Program-made: the position numbers and the translations under genes
Shown here: positions 51,211 to 59,351 of the stretch, in pieces
Layout of the letters: every line of letters starts with the position of its first letter
Position numbering within the stretch: position 1 is the stretch's first letter
NCBI GenBank assembly: GCA_964508975.1
Contig: CAZDVQ010000006.1
Location: forward strand, 1-64,000
Direction of reading: 5' to 3'
Length of the DNA: 64,000 bases
DNA from: CAZDVQ01 sp964508975
GTDB taxonomy: Bacteria; Bacteroidota; Bacteroidia; Chitinophagales; Saprospiraceae
The notes under the pieces: model-generated
Database searches by the model: none
What the model was told of the DNA's origin: nothing
The model's input: the letters and a program-made list of their open reading frames with translations, nothing else

Positions 51211-52134
51211 TTACATTCTTTGGAAATCCTGTAATTCTGGAATTATAATTTCAGGAAATCTATATTGAATAGCCGATTCAAACTGAGATTTATTTGTCAA
51301 TTGCTGATATAGCGAATGCCAATTGTTGAATATTGGGATAAAATCCTCACGGTGTTCAATAGGAATAAATTCTATATGTTGCTTTGCTGTATAGCTTATA
51401 CCAGACATACTATTGCTGCTAAATATCGGATTAATCAGTTTTGATTTGAAAACGAACGGCACTTCAATCGATCCATCTATTGTTTCTAAATCAAAAATTG
51501 GGGTACATGCGAATATATATGCGACAGAATCTTGTTTATTATTTACGAAAAGTAAAGATAAGCTATAAAGCAGAGTTGGTTTATTTTGAATGTCAATTAT
51601 AACTCCCCTGTCAAGTTTGGCGTTTTTCTGAAACGTCAGGAATTTTTTAGTCAGTTCTTTTCTTTCTAATCGTAATGGGACATCTTCGTACATTTCATTT
51701 ATTAGGCGACTAATATACTCTATATGATTCCAATAAACTATACCGCCGAAACTATGTCTTTCAGGATGAGAAAAGTGATTGCGCAAATATTTCACATGCT
51801 TCAAAGTTTCGATATTGGTTTCGAATAAATTATCCTTGGATAGTTGCGTTATAAGATCATTGAACGTAAGTTTCTTACTCCCTCTACCAAGTTCTTTATA
51901 GCGAATACCCATAGCCATTTCAAAGGAATGAAGAGCTTTTGCAAGAGCTTCATCTATAAACTTATACTCATAATAACTGTGAGCCAGCAGCCGTTCAACA
52001 ACTTCAAAGTTCTGAATAACATCCTCGGGAACTTCCTTCTTAAAGTAAAAACTTGGAATTTTTGAACAATACTCATCAAAACTTTTGTCACCAAAAATGG
52101 CATGTGGGGTCAAATATTTTTCACTCGGAGTCAT
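51211..52134 (-). CDS. HEPN-like protein of unknown family
   Basis: A 307-residue protein. KYLRNHFSHPE provides an RX4H motif (Arg118, His123) following a helical region, the pattern of a HEPN domain. The C-terminal half is beta-rich and ends with an acidic-helix segment. Its similarity to Abi-type abortive-infection proteins is general, not specific. 319 bp of repeat-bearing gap lie on the downstream side and 194 bp upstream. Confidence 0.5.
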   Translation of the reverse strand: MTPSEKYLTPHAIFGDKSFDEYCSKIPSFYFKKEVPEDVIQNFEVVERLLAHSYYEYKFIDEALAKALHSFEMAMGIRYKELGRGSKKLTFNDLITQLSKDNLFETNIETLKHVKYLRNHFSHPERHSFGGIVYWNHIEYISRLINEMYEDVPLRLERKELTKKFLTFQKNAKLDRGVIIDIQNKPTLLYSLSLLFVNNKQDSVAYIFACTPIFDLETIDGSIEVPFVFKSKLINPIFSSNSMSGISYTAKQHIEFIPIEHREDFIPIFNNWHSLYQQLTNKSQFESAIQYRFPEIIIPELQDFQRM

Positions 52135-52328
52135 AATCTTAATTGTTAAATGGTATTGCCAATATTTTTTTGGGGGTTTACATTCGGGCGGGTTTAAGAA
52201 AACAAAACTGTCAAGCAGTACTGAGCTTGATTAGATGCACAGTGCTCCAAGTTTGCACGTCATCATCCTACTGCAAAAACGTCCACAATGGTTCGTGCTT
52301 CTCTTCGTTCGGAGTTAGTCTGCATTAG

Positions 52329-53129
52329 TCACGGTACGTCTGTAAATAAAGCGTTTGTGATTTCTTCCAAGAGTGAAAGTGTGTGAGCCATTCCTTCTAA
52401 GGTCAATTCAATATGCTTTTTATAAAAGTCGGGGAGCGCTTCTCTTTCCGACTGAATTTTTTCCATTGTTTCCCTATGACTTAGACCCTTTTCTAGATGT
52501 TGGTACTTGTAGTCGGTTTCTGTTGTTATGTAATGAACGGCTTGCTTTCGTTTTTCATTTAATTCCTTGTAGTCAGTCTTGCGGAAAGAATCAAGCCACA
52601 AATAATGTTCACTTGTATGAAATTGAACAGGAATAGTATCCATTGCGGTAGCAAAAAAGACACGGGAGGGGTCAATCTTGTCAGGGAAAAATGCTGCAAT
52701 CATATCGCCAACTCTGTCCCAAAAATTATACACACTTTGAGATGCTATGTTAGCGAAAATACTGTACCACTTTGCATAGTGGTTTTGATAGTTTGGATAA
52801 ATCATTCCTCCATTGATTGGAAATGCTTCTTTTAAAGGATTGTTGATATAGGGTCTGTATAAGTACAACGAAGCGGTAAAGTAGAGCAACTCATCGGAGC
52901 AAAAAAGAATGTCGTCAAAATTCTTCAAATGGTAAAATTGTCCGTTATACTTAACCGAACATTTGCGTGTCGCATCACTATGCCATTCCCAAAGTTGTCG
53001 TCCATTTAGCATGAACTCCATGTTTAGCCCACTCAAATTCGTCAGTCCGTAGTCTAAATAGATTTGCTGATGAAGCCTATGATACTCCCAAATTAGGTCT
53101 TCTGGGTTCATGTCTATTCCTGGTTTCAT
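52329..53129 (-). CDS. HEPN-like protein (Cthe_2314-type pattern)
   Basis: A 266-residue protein. SQSVYNFWDRVGDMI followed much later by EKRKQAVHY gives helices and an RX4H motif (Arg194, His199), as I recall for the Cthe_2314-like HEPN group. The C-terminus is a long amphipathic helix. A toxin role is inferred from the motif and its place in the island. No adjacent antitoxin gene is evident; the next gene upstream is 285 bp away. Confidence 0.5.
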   Translation of the reverse strand: MKPGIDMNPEDLIWEYHRLHQQIYLDYGLTNLSGLNMEFMLNGRQLWEWHSDATRKCSVKYNGQFYHLKNFDDILFCSDELLYFTASLYLYRPYINNPLKEAFPINGGMIYPNYQNHYAKWYSIFANIASQSVYNFWDRVGDMIAAFFPDKIDPSRVFFATAMDTIPVQFHTSEHYLWLDSFRKTDYKELNEKRKQAVHYITTETDYKYQHLEKGLSHRETMEKIQSEREALPDFYKKHIELTLEGMAHTLSLLEEITNALFTDVP

Positions 53130-53139
53130 TATTAGCTGT

Positions 53140-53310
53140 TAGTTTAAGTTTTGCACTATTGTCATAGCGTGACTACTGCTGAAGTTCGCCTCGCTTGGCG
53201 AAGTTCGGAAGAAATGGGAGAAGCGCAAAGTTTTTTCCGATTTTGCCAAGCGGGCTTTGTACGCTGTCCCTTAGAATCAGTGTACGGCTGATTGCGAAGA
53301 ACAACTTTCG
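53140..53310. repeat. Island hairpin element, fullest copy
   Basis: CGCTTGGCGAAGTTCGG (about 53190-53210) is complementary in part to TTTTGCCAAGCGGGCTTTG (about 53251-53270), with a central AAGAAATGGGAG and CCGATTTTG stem. The same arms are split between 45733-45765 and 50935-51060. It fills the gap 53130-53414. Confidence 0.7.
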
Positions 53311-53414
53311 AGGTATTGCCCTATGCGAATATTATCATTATAAAAGTTAATATAAAGCTATATCATACCTATTAAAAATAATAATTTATTTTTTTAACAA
53401 CTTTAATACTGTAC

Positions 53415-54272
53415 CTACTTTTGGCTAAATTTGTATACTTTTAAATCATTATAAGAATGCAAAAGTGATGACCCAACTGACGGTTTCTTAACGGAAGTAA
53501 ATAACTCGTAATAAGATTTGTATTTTGCTTTATCTTTCCTAAAGTCCCAAAACCAGTTAGGATTATTTTTATCAACAGTCCTTTGAAGTATATACTTAAA
53601 TAAAAAGTCATTTATAACTAAAACTGAGTTTTCACAAATTTGATTTATTTCAAAAAGTTTTGCAGTATCTAGACTTAGAGGCTTTTCCAAACAGTTTGAA
53701 TGAATATCCAATCCGAATTTAATGGCATTATTACTGCCTAACTTTCCAAATCGATGTACAACACAATGCCTTAAATGACAAATTTTTTCAAATTCATCCA
53801 ATACTTTGATGAGTTCATCTGGCATGTGGCCACTAAATCCTAAAAAAGTTTTAATTGCATCAACAATATTTTTTTTACTTGCGAAAGAAATTTTTTCTAA
53901 TAAAGCTTCTGGAAGCATCTCTGGACTATGATTAATAGCAGCACCATAATTAAGAGGCACCTCTTCACAACTTATTCTAGCATGAGGATCAATAATTATA
54001 ATTTTTCGAATTACTTCTCGTAAGTAACTTTCTAAAGCAGAAATATATCCTAAGAGAATTAGGTTGTTTTGGGTTTCTATTAAATCCTTAGTTAAACCAA
54101 CAATAGAATTAAAACGAACATGTATAAGGTTTAAATTATCAATTTTGTCAAAACAATTATCGATAGGAGATCGAGATGAATCCTTGTATGATACATTAAA
54201 ACAAGTCAATGTATCTAAGGGACTAACGGAGGCTGCCGTAGTATTCACTCTATGATTAAATTGGTTTGCCAT
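53415..54272 (-). CDS. HEPN RNase-like effector of a two-gene module
   Basis: A 285-residue soluble protein. HLRHCVVHRFG contains the RX4H motif (Arg168, His173) in a helix pair like the RiboL-PSP-HEPN and MAE_28990-type groups, so a metal-independent RNase is likely. The first 60 residues look disordered; helices follow (LGYISALESYLREVIRKII). Translationally coupled to the ATPase gene upstream by TAATG, a one-base overlap, so the pair is made together. The likely role is cleavage of host RNA under control of the ATPase. Not previously familiar to me as a named system. Confidence 0.6.
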   Translation of the reverse strand: MANQFNHRVNTTAASVSPLDTLTCFNVSYKDSSRSPIDNCFDKIDNLNLIHVRFNSIVGLTKDLIETQNNLILLGYISALESYLREVIRKIIIIDPHARISCEEVPLNYGAAINHSPEMLPEALLEKISFASKKNIVDAIKTFLGFSGHMPDELIKVLDEFEKICHLRHCVVHRFGKLGSNNAIKFGLDIHSNCLEKPLSLDTAKLFEINQICENSVLVINDFLFKYILQRTVDKNNPNWFWDFRKDKAKYKSYYELFTSVKKPSVGSSLLHSYNDLKVYKFSQK

Positions 54273-55951
54273 TATGCTAAAAATTCATCTAGTAAACCTA
54301 TTACAATTTCGTAAATCTTAGAAGAACGTTTGTCTCCAATATATTTTGCTTTTTTTAATTCCGTAGCTGGATTTTGAGACATCAAAATGTCCTCGATAGT
54401 TCTAATTTTAGTTTCAGATTTTATCCTATTTATTTGCCAATCAGGTATCGGCAAATCTTCAATCTTTATTTTCAAAGTCGCTTCAAATGCAGAATGTCCA
54501 ATAAGTGGATTCCCACAATTATGACAAAATTTTTGTTCTTCTGATAATCGCTCAGTGCCACAACGATTACATGCAGGTAAATTTAATTTTATCCCTTCGA
54601 TTTTACTATCGCTAAGCATTGTTTTGAGTTGACGACGAAGAGGACGCTTATCTGACTTACGCTGGATATATTCAAGTATGCCCTTAGGGTCAAATCCCTT
54701 GGTATGGCTAAATGCACGGGATTGAATTAAAAATAAATAGTGTGGAATGAATCTTTTGAAAACACGGTCGGGACCGTCATGCAAAGGATTTAGCTCAAAT
54801 AAGAATCCAGCTTCAATCAAAAATTTAATCATACGATTAGATCTATGCATATTTCCTTCTTCTAATAGCCCAAAGTGTGTTTTTTTTTCTGATGGATTTT
54901 CCTTATTGGCCTCAACTAATTGAGAAATTATACTATCGAAAAATTCTAGACCGGTTCTAATAATCGAATTATATTGAGGTAGTTTTAACGCTAAAGACAA
55001 ATATTCTTTACGCAATAATTCTCGCTGATTTGTAATTGTTGAATTGAATTTTTGCTGTATCGTTTTTCCTCTGTCTTGTTGATAACTTCGTACTAGTGTA
55101 ATGAATGCCCTCGGTATTCCAAAGGATGAGTATTTGATCAAATCAATTATTTCTTTATTGTTAAACTGCAATTGAGAAAAGCGTTTTTCTAGTAGCTTAT
55201 TCATGAATGCGTTATAGGAGTCATCTTCAACATTTAACCATGCTGAAACTTCCTCTGCGTCTTGTCCAACATGAAATCTAGGACCATATTGAGTTGTTCC
55301 TGGATAAACTGATGCTTTAGGAGAAATAGAACTAGTTTTCAAACTTCTAAAAACATCAAAAAATTCAATCATATACTCAGGTGTTAATGTTAATGCAGCG
55401 TCGTCCATGAGTACAATGGCTCTTTTTCTCTTCAGCTTTTCAGTCAAGCTTTCAATTATTTCTATGGTTCTTTGAATACTTACCTCTGAAATTATATAGT
55501 CAGACTCACCTAGAGGGATATTTTTTTCTGCTTTTTCAATAAACAAACTTATATCTTCAATGGTGAAGTTGCCTGGCCGTATTATTAAACTTGTGTCTAA
55601 ATTAAAGCGAGCAATAAGTGTATAACATTCCACGATGATTTTGCTCAGCACCCATGTGTGGAAGATGCTAATTGCATTCGCTGTTTTAAATAATAAGGGC
55701 TCTAAATGATAATATTTGCCAAAAGAAACATAAATAGCCAAAGGTTTTTCCTTATCGTTGAGGCATTGAAAATAAGTATGCCTGAATTGATGTGTTTTGC
55801 CGGTTCCTCTTGGGCCAACTATTAATTTCGCACCTCTTTCTATTAGTTTTAAATGGATGCCTTCAGAATATTCATTGCTTACGGTCCAATTTAGCAAATC
55901 AGTTTCGTCGATAAAATCAGCACGCTCTTCGAATTCTTTGTTGTCATTCAT
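54272..55951 (-). CDS. P-loop ATPase with zinc ribbon and helix-hairpin-helix tail
   Basis: A 559-residue cytosolic NTPase. Walker A is GPRGTGKT (46-53) and Walker B is AIVLMDDA (Asp183-Asp184), a family resembling ORC/CDC6- or STAND-type ATPases. The middle (about 250-440) may be a winged helix or helical sensor. A zinc ribbon has Cys461, Cys464, Cys476 and Cys479. The last 55 residues (IRTIEDIL, then AKYIGDKRSSKI) look like a helix-hairpin-helix DNA-binding tail. The first gene of the HEPN module. No repeat-derived start problem; the ATG at 55951 is the longest frame. AT-rich, like the rest of the island. Confidence 0.65.
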   Translation of the reverse strand: MNDNKEFEERADFIDETDLLNWTVSNEYSEGIHLKLIERGAKLIVGPRGTGKTHQFRHTYFQCLNDKEKPLAIYVSFGKYYHLEPLLFKTANAISIFHTWVLSKIIVECYTLIARFNLDTSLIIRPGNFTIEDISLFIEKAEKNIPLGESDYIISEVSIQRTIEIIESLTEKLKRKRAIVLMDDAALTLTPEYMIEFFDVFRSLKTSSISPKASVYPGTTQYGPRFHVGQDAEEVSAWLNVEDDSYNAFMNKLLEKRFSQLQFNNKEIIDLIKYSSFGIPRAFITLVRSYQQDRGKTIQQKFNSTITNQRELLRKEYLSLALKLPQYNSIIRTGLEFFDSIISQLVEANKENPSEKKTHFGLLEEGNMHRSNRMIKFLIEAGFLFELNPLHDGPDRVFKRFIPHYLFLIQSRAFSHTKGFDPKGILEYIQRKSDKRPLRRQLKTMLSDSKIEGIKLNLPACNRCGTERLSEEQKFCHNCGNPLIGHSAFEATLKIKIEDLPIPDWQINRIKSETKIRTIEDILMSQNPATELKKAKYIGDKRSSKIYEIVIGLLDEFLA

Positions 55952-56118
55952 GCAAATAGTGTTTAAAATTAATAAATCACCTCAATGAAGTAGGGCGTAT
56001 CTTATCTATGTATATGGTTAGAACTCCTAAATACACGCGTCTTTTGATTGTATTGCAAAGATAAAAACAATTCTGAGGTTATGTAAAAACAAAGTTTTGA
56101 AAATGAAATGATATATAA

Positions 56119-56141
56119 AGGGCGACCCTTGTGGTCGCCCT
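56119..56141 (-). terminator. Hairpin terminator-like palindrome
   Basis: The stem GGGCGACC pairs with GGTCGCCC over CTTGT, followed by TTTT on + and by a weaker T-run on the minus side. It may instead be a member of the dispersed palindrome family at 4871. Confidence 0.5.
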
Positions 56142-56164
56142 TTTGACCCCACCAGCCAACTACT

Positions 56165-56269
56165 CGGCCTAGCGATGTGAAGCGGTGGCGCGTAGCGCCA
56201 GACCCGAAGGGGCCGAGCGTCAGCGAGCCGCGTAACGTAGCGCCCCGAGCGCATGCGAGGGGAGGCCCC
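56165..56269 (+). repeat. GC-rich hairpin element, subfamily I
   Basis: It reads CGGCCTAGCGATGTGAAGCGG through GAGGCCCCAAA. The second hairpin differs from the 4682 copy (GCGCCCCGAGCGCATGCGAGGGG). Confidence 0.85.
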
Positions 56270-56336
56270 AAATTGAATAAATGAGGAAATGATAAAACGA
56301 TGAAATGACCAAACGCCCTTCAAATCATCCTTTAGC

Positions 56337-56651
56337 CTACGCCCCGCCAAGCTTTGACAAGATATACTTGTCCACGTAGAAGTTGCCGAAAGGGATGAAG
56401 CTCGACAACAAGACTTTCCAGGTGGTTTGGCCAAATTTCCAACGCTCTTCCACGCTCACCATGATGGTGTAGACCACGAACAACACGAACAATATACCAT
56501 GTATCGGACCCAAGGTTTTGACCAAGCCCGGGCTGTCCATACCGTATTTCAATGGCATGCCCACGGCAATCAACAAGATCAAGGATAAGCCCTCGATGAA
56601 GCCCAACACGCGCAAGCGACCAACGCTGCTTTTTAATAATTCAGTTATCAT
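56337..56651 (-). CDS. DUF3817 membrane protein
   Basis: A 104-residue protein with three membrane helices. The pattern LRVLGFIEGLSLILLIAVGMPLKYGMD, a LGPIHGILFVLFVV segment and WKVLLSSFIPFGNF match DUF3817 (PF12823), a widespread integral membrane family of unknown function. A near-consensus TAACTTCG lies about 40 bp upstream. It is divergent from the E2 gene with 94 bp between. Confidence 0.88.
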   Translation of the reverse strand: MITELLKSSVGRLRVLGFIEGLSLILLIAVGMPLKYGMDSPGLVKTLGPIHGILFVLFVVYTIMVSVEERWKFGQTTWKVLLSSFIPFGNFYVDKYILSKLGGA

Positions 56652-56745
56652 GACGCTACTAGGTTATGTGCGGTAAATAAAGCCGCGAAGTTACACGAAA
56701 GTACACGAAAAGCATTATCTTCGCGTCGCTAAAAACCCAACACCA

Positions 56746-58065
56746 ATGGCTCAAGTAGAACTCATCATGCCCAAGCTGGGCGAAAGCGTAATGGAAGCGA
56801 CCATCTTGAAATGGTTGAAAAAACCAGGTGACGCCATCGCGCTTGATGAAACCATCCTAGAAATTGCTACCGATAAAGTGGATACCGAAGTGCCATCACC
56901 CGTGGCCGGTATCATCTCCGAAATATTGTTCCCCGAAGGCGAAACGGTAGGCATCGGCAAGGCTATCGCCATCATTGCTACCGAGGGCTCGGCCCCGGTA
57001 AAATCATCGCCCGCCGTTGAAGAAAAACCTGCCGCCGTGGTAGAAGCCCCTGTGGCCCAGGTAGTTGCCAGCAATGGCCCAGCCAACGACGATGTACAGG
57101 CCAGCCGTTTCTACTCGCCACTAGTTAAAAATATCGCTAAAACTGAAGGCATCGGCATGGCCGAGCTGGAAGGCATCAAAGGCAGTGGCCAAGATGGCCG
57201 CGTGACCAAGGCCGATATGATCAGCTACCTCGAAAACCGCGGTAAACAAGCTGTTGAAACGGCTCCAGCCAAGGTTGAAACACCACAAACGGCCGCGCCG
57301 AAATCGACCCCAGCCCCACAAGCCGAAATCAAAGGTCCAGTAGTGGATCGCGGTGGCAACGTGGAGATTATAGAAATGGACCGCATGCGCAAACTCATCG
57401 CCGACCACATGGTGATGTCGAAGCATGTTTCGCCACACGTAACCTCTTTCGTGGAAGCCGACGTGACCAACCTCGTGCGTTGGAGAGACAAGGTGAAAGG
57501 CCAGTTTGAAAAACGCTACAACGATAAAATTACCTTCACCCCGATTTTCATCGAGGCGGTGGTTAAAGCCTTGAAAGATTACCCCATGGTCAACGTATCG
57601 GTTGACGGGACACAAATCATCAAGCGCCTAGATATTAATATTGGCATGGCCACGGCTTTGCCATCAGGTAACTTGATTGTTCCGGTAATCAAAAATGCCG
57701 ATTTCATGAACCTGGCTGGTTTGGCTAAATCGGTAAACGACCTGGCTAACCGCGCCCGCGACAACAAGTTGAAACCAGAAGAAATCCAAGGTGGTACTTT
57801 TACCCTCACCAACGTGGGTAGCTTTGGCAACGTGATGGGTACACCTATCATCAACCAGCCACAAGCCGCTATCTTGGCGGTGGGTGCCATCCGTAAAAAA
57901 CCTGCCGTACTCGAAACACCCGATGGCGACGTGATTGCTATCCGCCACATGATGTTCTTGTCTTTGTCGTACGACCACCGCGTGGTGGACGGTTCATTGG
58001 GCGGTTCATTCTTGCGCCGTGTGGCCGACTACCTGGAGGCTTTCGACCAAAACCGCGACATCTAG
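56746..58065 (+). CDS. 2-oxo acid dehydrogenase E2 component (lipoyl acyltransferase)
   Basis: A 439-residue core subunit of a 2-oxo acid dehydrogenase complex. The lipoyl domain (1-80) has the lipoylated Lys44 in ATDKVDTEV, then a Pro/Ala linker, a subunit-binding domain (about 122-160, SPLVKNIAKTEGIG), a second linker and the catalytic domain (about 200-439) with DHRVVDG (His411, Asp415). Which acyl group it transfers is not fixed by the sequence. E1 and E3 genes are not in the window. A near-match -7 element TATCTTCG lies about 30 bp upstream. First of three close genes on +. Confidence 0.9.
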   Translation: MAQVELIMPKLGESVMEATILKWLKKPGDAIALDETILEIATDKVDTEVPSPVAGIISEILFPEGETVGIGKAIAIIATEGSAPVKSSPAVEEKPAAVVEAPVAQVVASNGPANDDVQASRFYSPLVKNIAKTEGIGMAELEGIKGSGQDGRVTKADMISYLENRGKQAVETAPAKVETPQTAAPKSTPAPQAEIKGPVVDRGGNVEIIEMDRMRKLIADHMVMSKHVSPHVTSFVEADVTNLVRWRDKVKGQFEKRYNDKITFTPIFIEAVVKALKDYPMVNVSVDGTQIIKRLDINIGMATALPSGNLIVPVIKNADFMNLAGLAKSVNDLANRARDNKLKPEEIQGGTFTLTNVGSFGNVMGTPIINQPQAAILAVGAIRKKPAVLETPDGDVIAIRHMMFLSLSYDHRVVDGSLGGSFLRRVADYLEAFDQNRDI

Positions 58066-58068
58066 TAT

Positions 58069-58527
58069 ATGTCGTTCAACATCAATGCCCTGATTATCCG
58101 GGATGCCTTGGCTTCCGACATGCCCGCTGTTCATGCCCTGGTGCAGGAACTCGCGCTGTACGAGAAAGCCCCAGAGGCCGTTATCACCACGCCAGCACAG
58201 TATGTCGCCGACTTTGAAGCGGGTATTTTCCGCTGTATCGTGGCCGAGCATGAAGGCCAGGTGGTGGGCATGATGTTGTACTATATCGCTTATTCTACCT
58301 GGAAAGGCCGCATGTTGTACCTCGATGATTTTGTCATCACCGACAGTTTACGCGGTCAGGGCATTGGGCAGTTGTTGTATCCAAAACTCCTTGAAAAGGC
58401 CAAGGAAGCAGGCTGTAGCCTGATGAAATGGCAAGTATTGGACTGGAACGAGCCTGCAATCCGTTTTTACCAGCGCATTGGTGCCGAGTTCGAGAACGAG
58501 TGGTTGAATGTAAAAGTTATCCTGTAA
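58069..58527 (+). CDS. GNAT acetyltransferase, diamine/thialysine type
   Basis: A 152-residue GNAT. It has the polyamine-acetyltransferase pattern LYEKAPEAV, YIAYSTWKGRMLYLDDFVI, RGQGIGQLL (acetyl-CoA site) and KWQVLDWNEPAIRFY near the end, as in SSAT-like and thialysine acetyltransferases. It probably acetylates a small diamine or lysine analogue. 3 bp after the E2 stop, so likely cotranscribed; a metabolic link to E2 is not obvious. Confidence 0.88.
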   Translation: MSFNINALIIRDALASDMPAVHALVQELALYEKAPEAVITTPAQYVADFEAGIFRCIVAEHEGQVVGMMLYYIAYSTWKGRMLYLDDFVITDSLRGQGIGQLLYPKLLEKAKEAGCSLMKWQVLDWNEPAIRFYQRIGAEFENEWLNVKVIL

Positions 58528-58533
58528 AGTATC

Positions 58534-58932
58534 ATGGCCAAACGAAGTACCACCAGTCGGTCAAGCAGCAGTAAACGGGGCAGCCGGGCAAAGTCGAACT
58601 ACCGGGTGCTGGTTCCTGCCGAGATAGTCATATTATCCTTGATTTTAGCCTTGGTATCGGTGCGGCATTGGCTCTGGCACTGGGGTTACGGTATACTGGT
58701 ATTTGTGCTCACGGCCGCATTAAGCATCGCATTATACGCGGCTTTCCGGCCATTCCGTTGGGCATTTGTCATTAGTTTCTCGGTGCTATGGGCCTATATA
58801 TTGGCCGAGTTGGGCAACATGCTTTACCCACCTCTCATGGGCTTTTGGTATGCCGTGGTTATCGCCGTGGTTTTTGTACTCAGTTTCAGGCTACATGTTT
58901 GGGAGTGGTATAAAATGACGGGAGAGAGCTAG
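58534..58932 (+). CDS. Small membrane protein with basic N-terminus
   Basis: A 132-residue protein. The first 22 residues are Ser/Arg/Lys-rich and lie before four hydrophobic helices (about 26-43, 50-68, 74-94 and 102-120). The family is not recognised. 6 bp after the GNAT gene, so the third gene of the operon. It is followed by degenerate 7-bp repeats. Confidence 0.65.
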   Translation: MAKRSTTSRSSSSKRGSRAKSNYRVLVPAEIVILSLILALVSVRHWLWHWGYGILVFVLTAALSIALYAAFRPFRWAFVISFSVLWAYILAELGNMLYPPLMGFWYAVVIAVVFVLSFRLHVWEWYKMTGES

Positions 58933-58958
58933 GAGTGAGGAGAGAGGAGAGAGGAGAG
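58928..58958 (+). repeat. Heptamer repeat AGGAGAG/AGGAGTG
   Basis: AGGAGTG-AGGAGAG-AGGAGAG-AGGAGAG at an exact 7-bp period, starting in the stop region of the membrane-protein gene. Confidence 0.85.
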
Positions 58959-58985
58959 TTTCCCCGGCCGAGCATTGCTCGGCCC

Positions 58986-59061
58986 AACCCCCGCTACCAA
59001 CGGACGCGCAGCGGCCTGTGCAGTGGAGGGGGTCGACGCGAAGCGTCGGGGGGAGGCGCAA
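58986..59061 (+). repeat. GC-rich element, subfamily III, copy 1
   Basis: About 76 bp (ACCCCCGCTACCAACGGACGC through GGGGGAGGCGCAA). It differs from copy 2 (59146-59221) only in GTCGACGCGAAGCGTCG versus GTCGACGCGCAGCGGCG and one further base. Confidence 0.85.
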
Positions 59062-59065
59062 CAAT

Positions 59066-59145
59066 AGTTATGAGGGCAGAGTGCAAAGTGCAGAGTAGTG
59101 AAATTTCCCGCTGCTTTGCTTTCAGCACTCTGCTTTCTGCTCTAT
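59066..59145. repeat. Heptamer repeat (AGTGCAG type), inverted halves
   Basis: AGGGCAG-AGTGCAA-AGTGCAG is followed by complementary CAGCACTCTGCTTTCTGC. The two halves can pair across about 35 bp. Confidence 0.75.
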
Positions 59146-59221
59146 AACCCCCGCTACCAACGGACGCGCAGCGGCCTGTGCAGTGGAGAGGGTCGACGCG
59201 CAGCGGCGGGGGGAGGCGCAA
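59146..59221 (+). repeat. GC-rich element, subfamily III, copy 2
   Basis: Direct repeat of copy 1, 160 bp away start to start. In the gap 58933-59351, where no gene is seen. Confidence 0.85.
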
Positions 59222-59240
59222 ATTCGCCTCACTCCTAACT

Positions 59241-59270
59241 AAAAAAGGGGCCTGCCTTGCGACAAGCCCC
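59241..59270 (-). terminator. Terminator for the TonB gene
   Basis: GGGGCCTGCC pairs with GACAAGCCCC (G-T pairs included) over TTGC. On the minus strand the stem is followed by TTTTTT, the intrinsic-terminator form. Confidence 0.75.
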
Positions 59271-59321
59271 CGATATGGAAACTAAAAACTGCCAAAAGGG
59301 TAGGGGAGTTGCGCTTACCGC

Positions 59322-59350
59322 TTACAACTCACAACTTACAACTTACCACG
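59322..59350 (+). repeat. Heptamer repeat TTACAAC
   Basis: TTACAAC-TCACAAC-TTACAAC-TTACCAC: four units at an exact 7-bp period, abutting the TonB stop codon. Confidence 0.85.
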
Positions 59351-59351
59351 G

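Larger units (their letters stand above)
55952..56336. other. Gap with terminator-like hairpin and GC-rich element
   Basis: No gene is seen. 56119-56141 is GGGCGACC/GGTCGCCC around CTTGT, which could terminate transcription of the DUF3817 gene. 56165-56269 is a subfamily I GC-rich element. 56268-56312 holds 8-bp repeats of the AAATGATG type. Confidence 0.6.
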
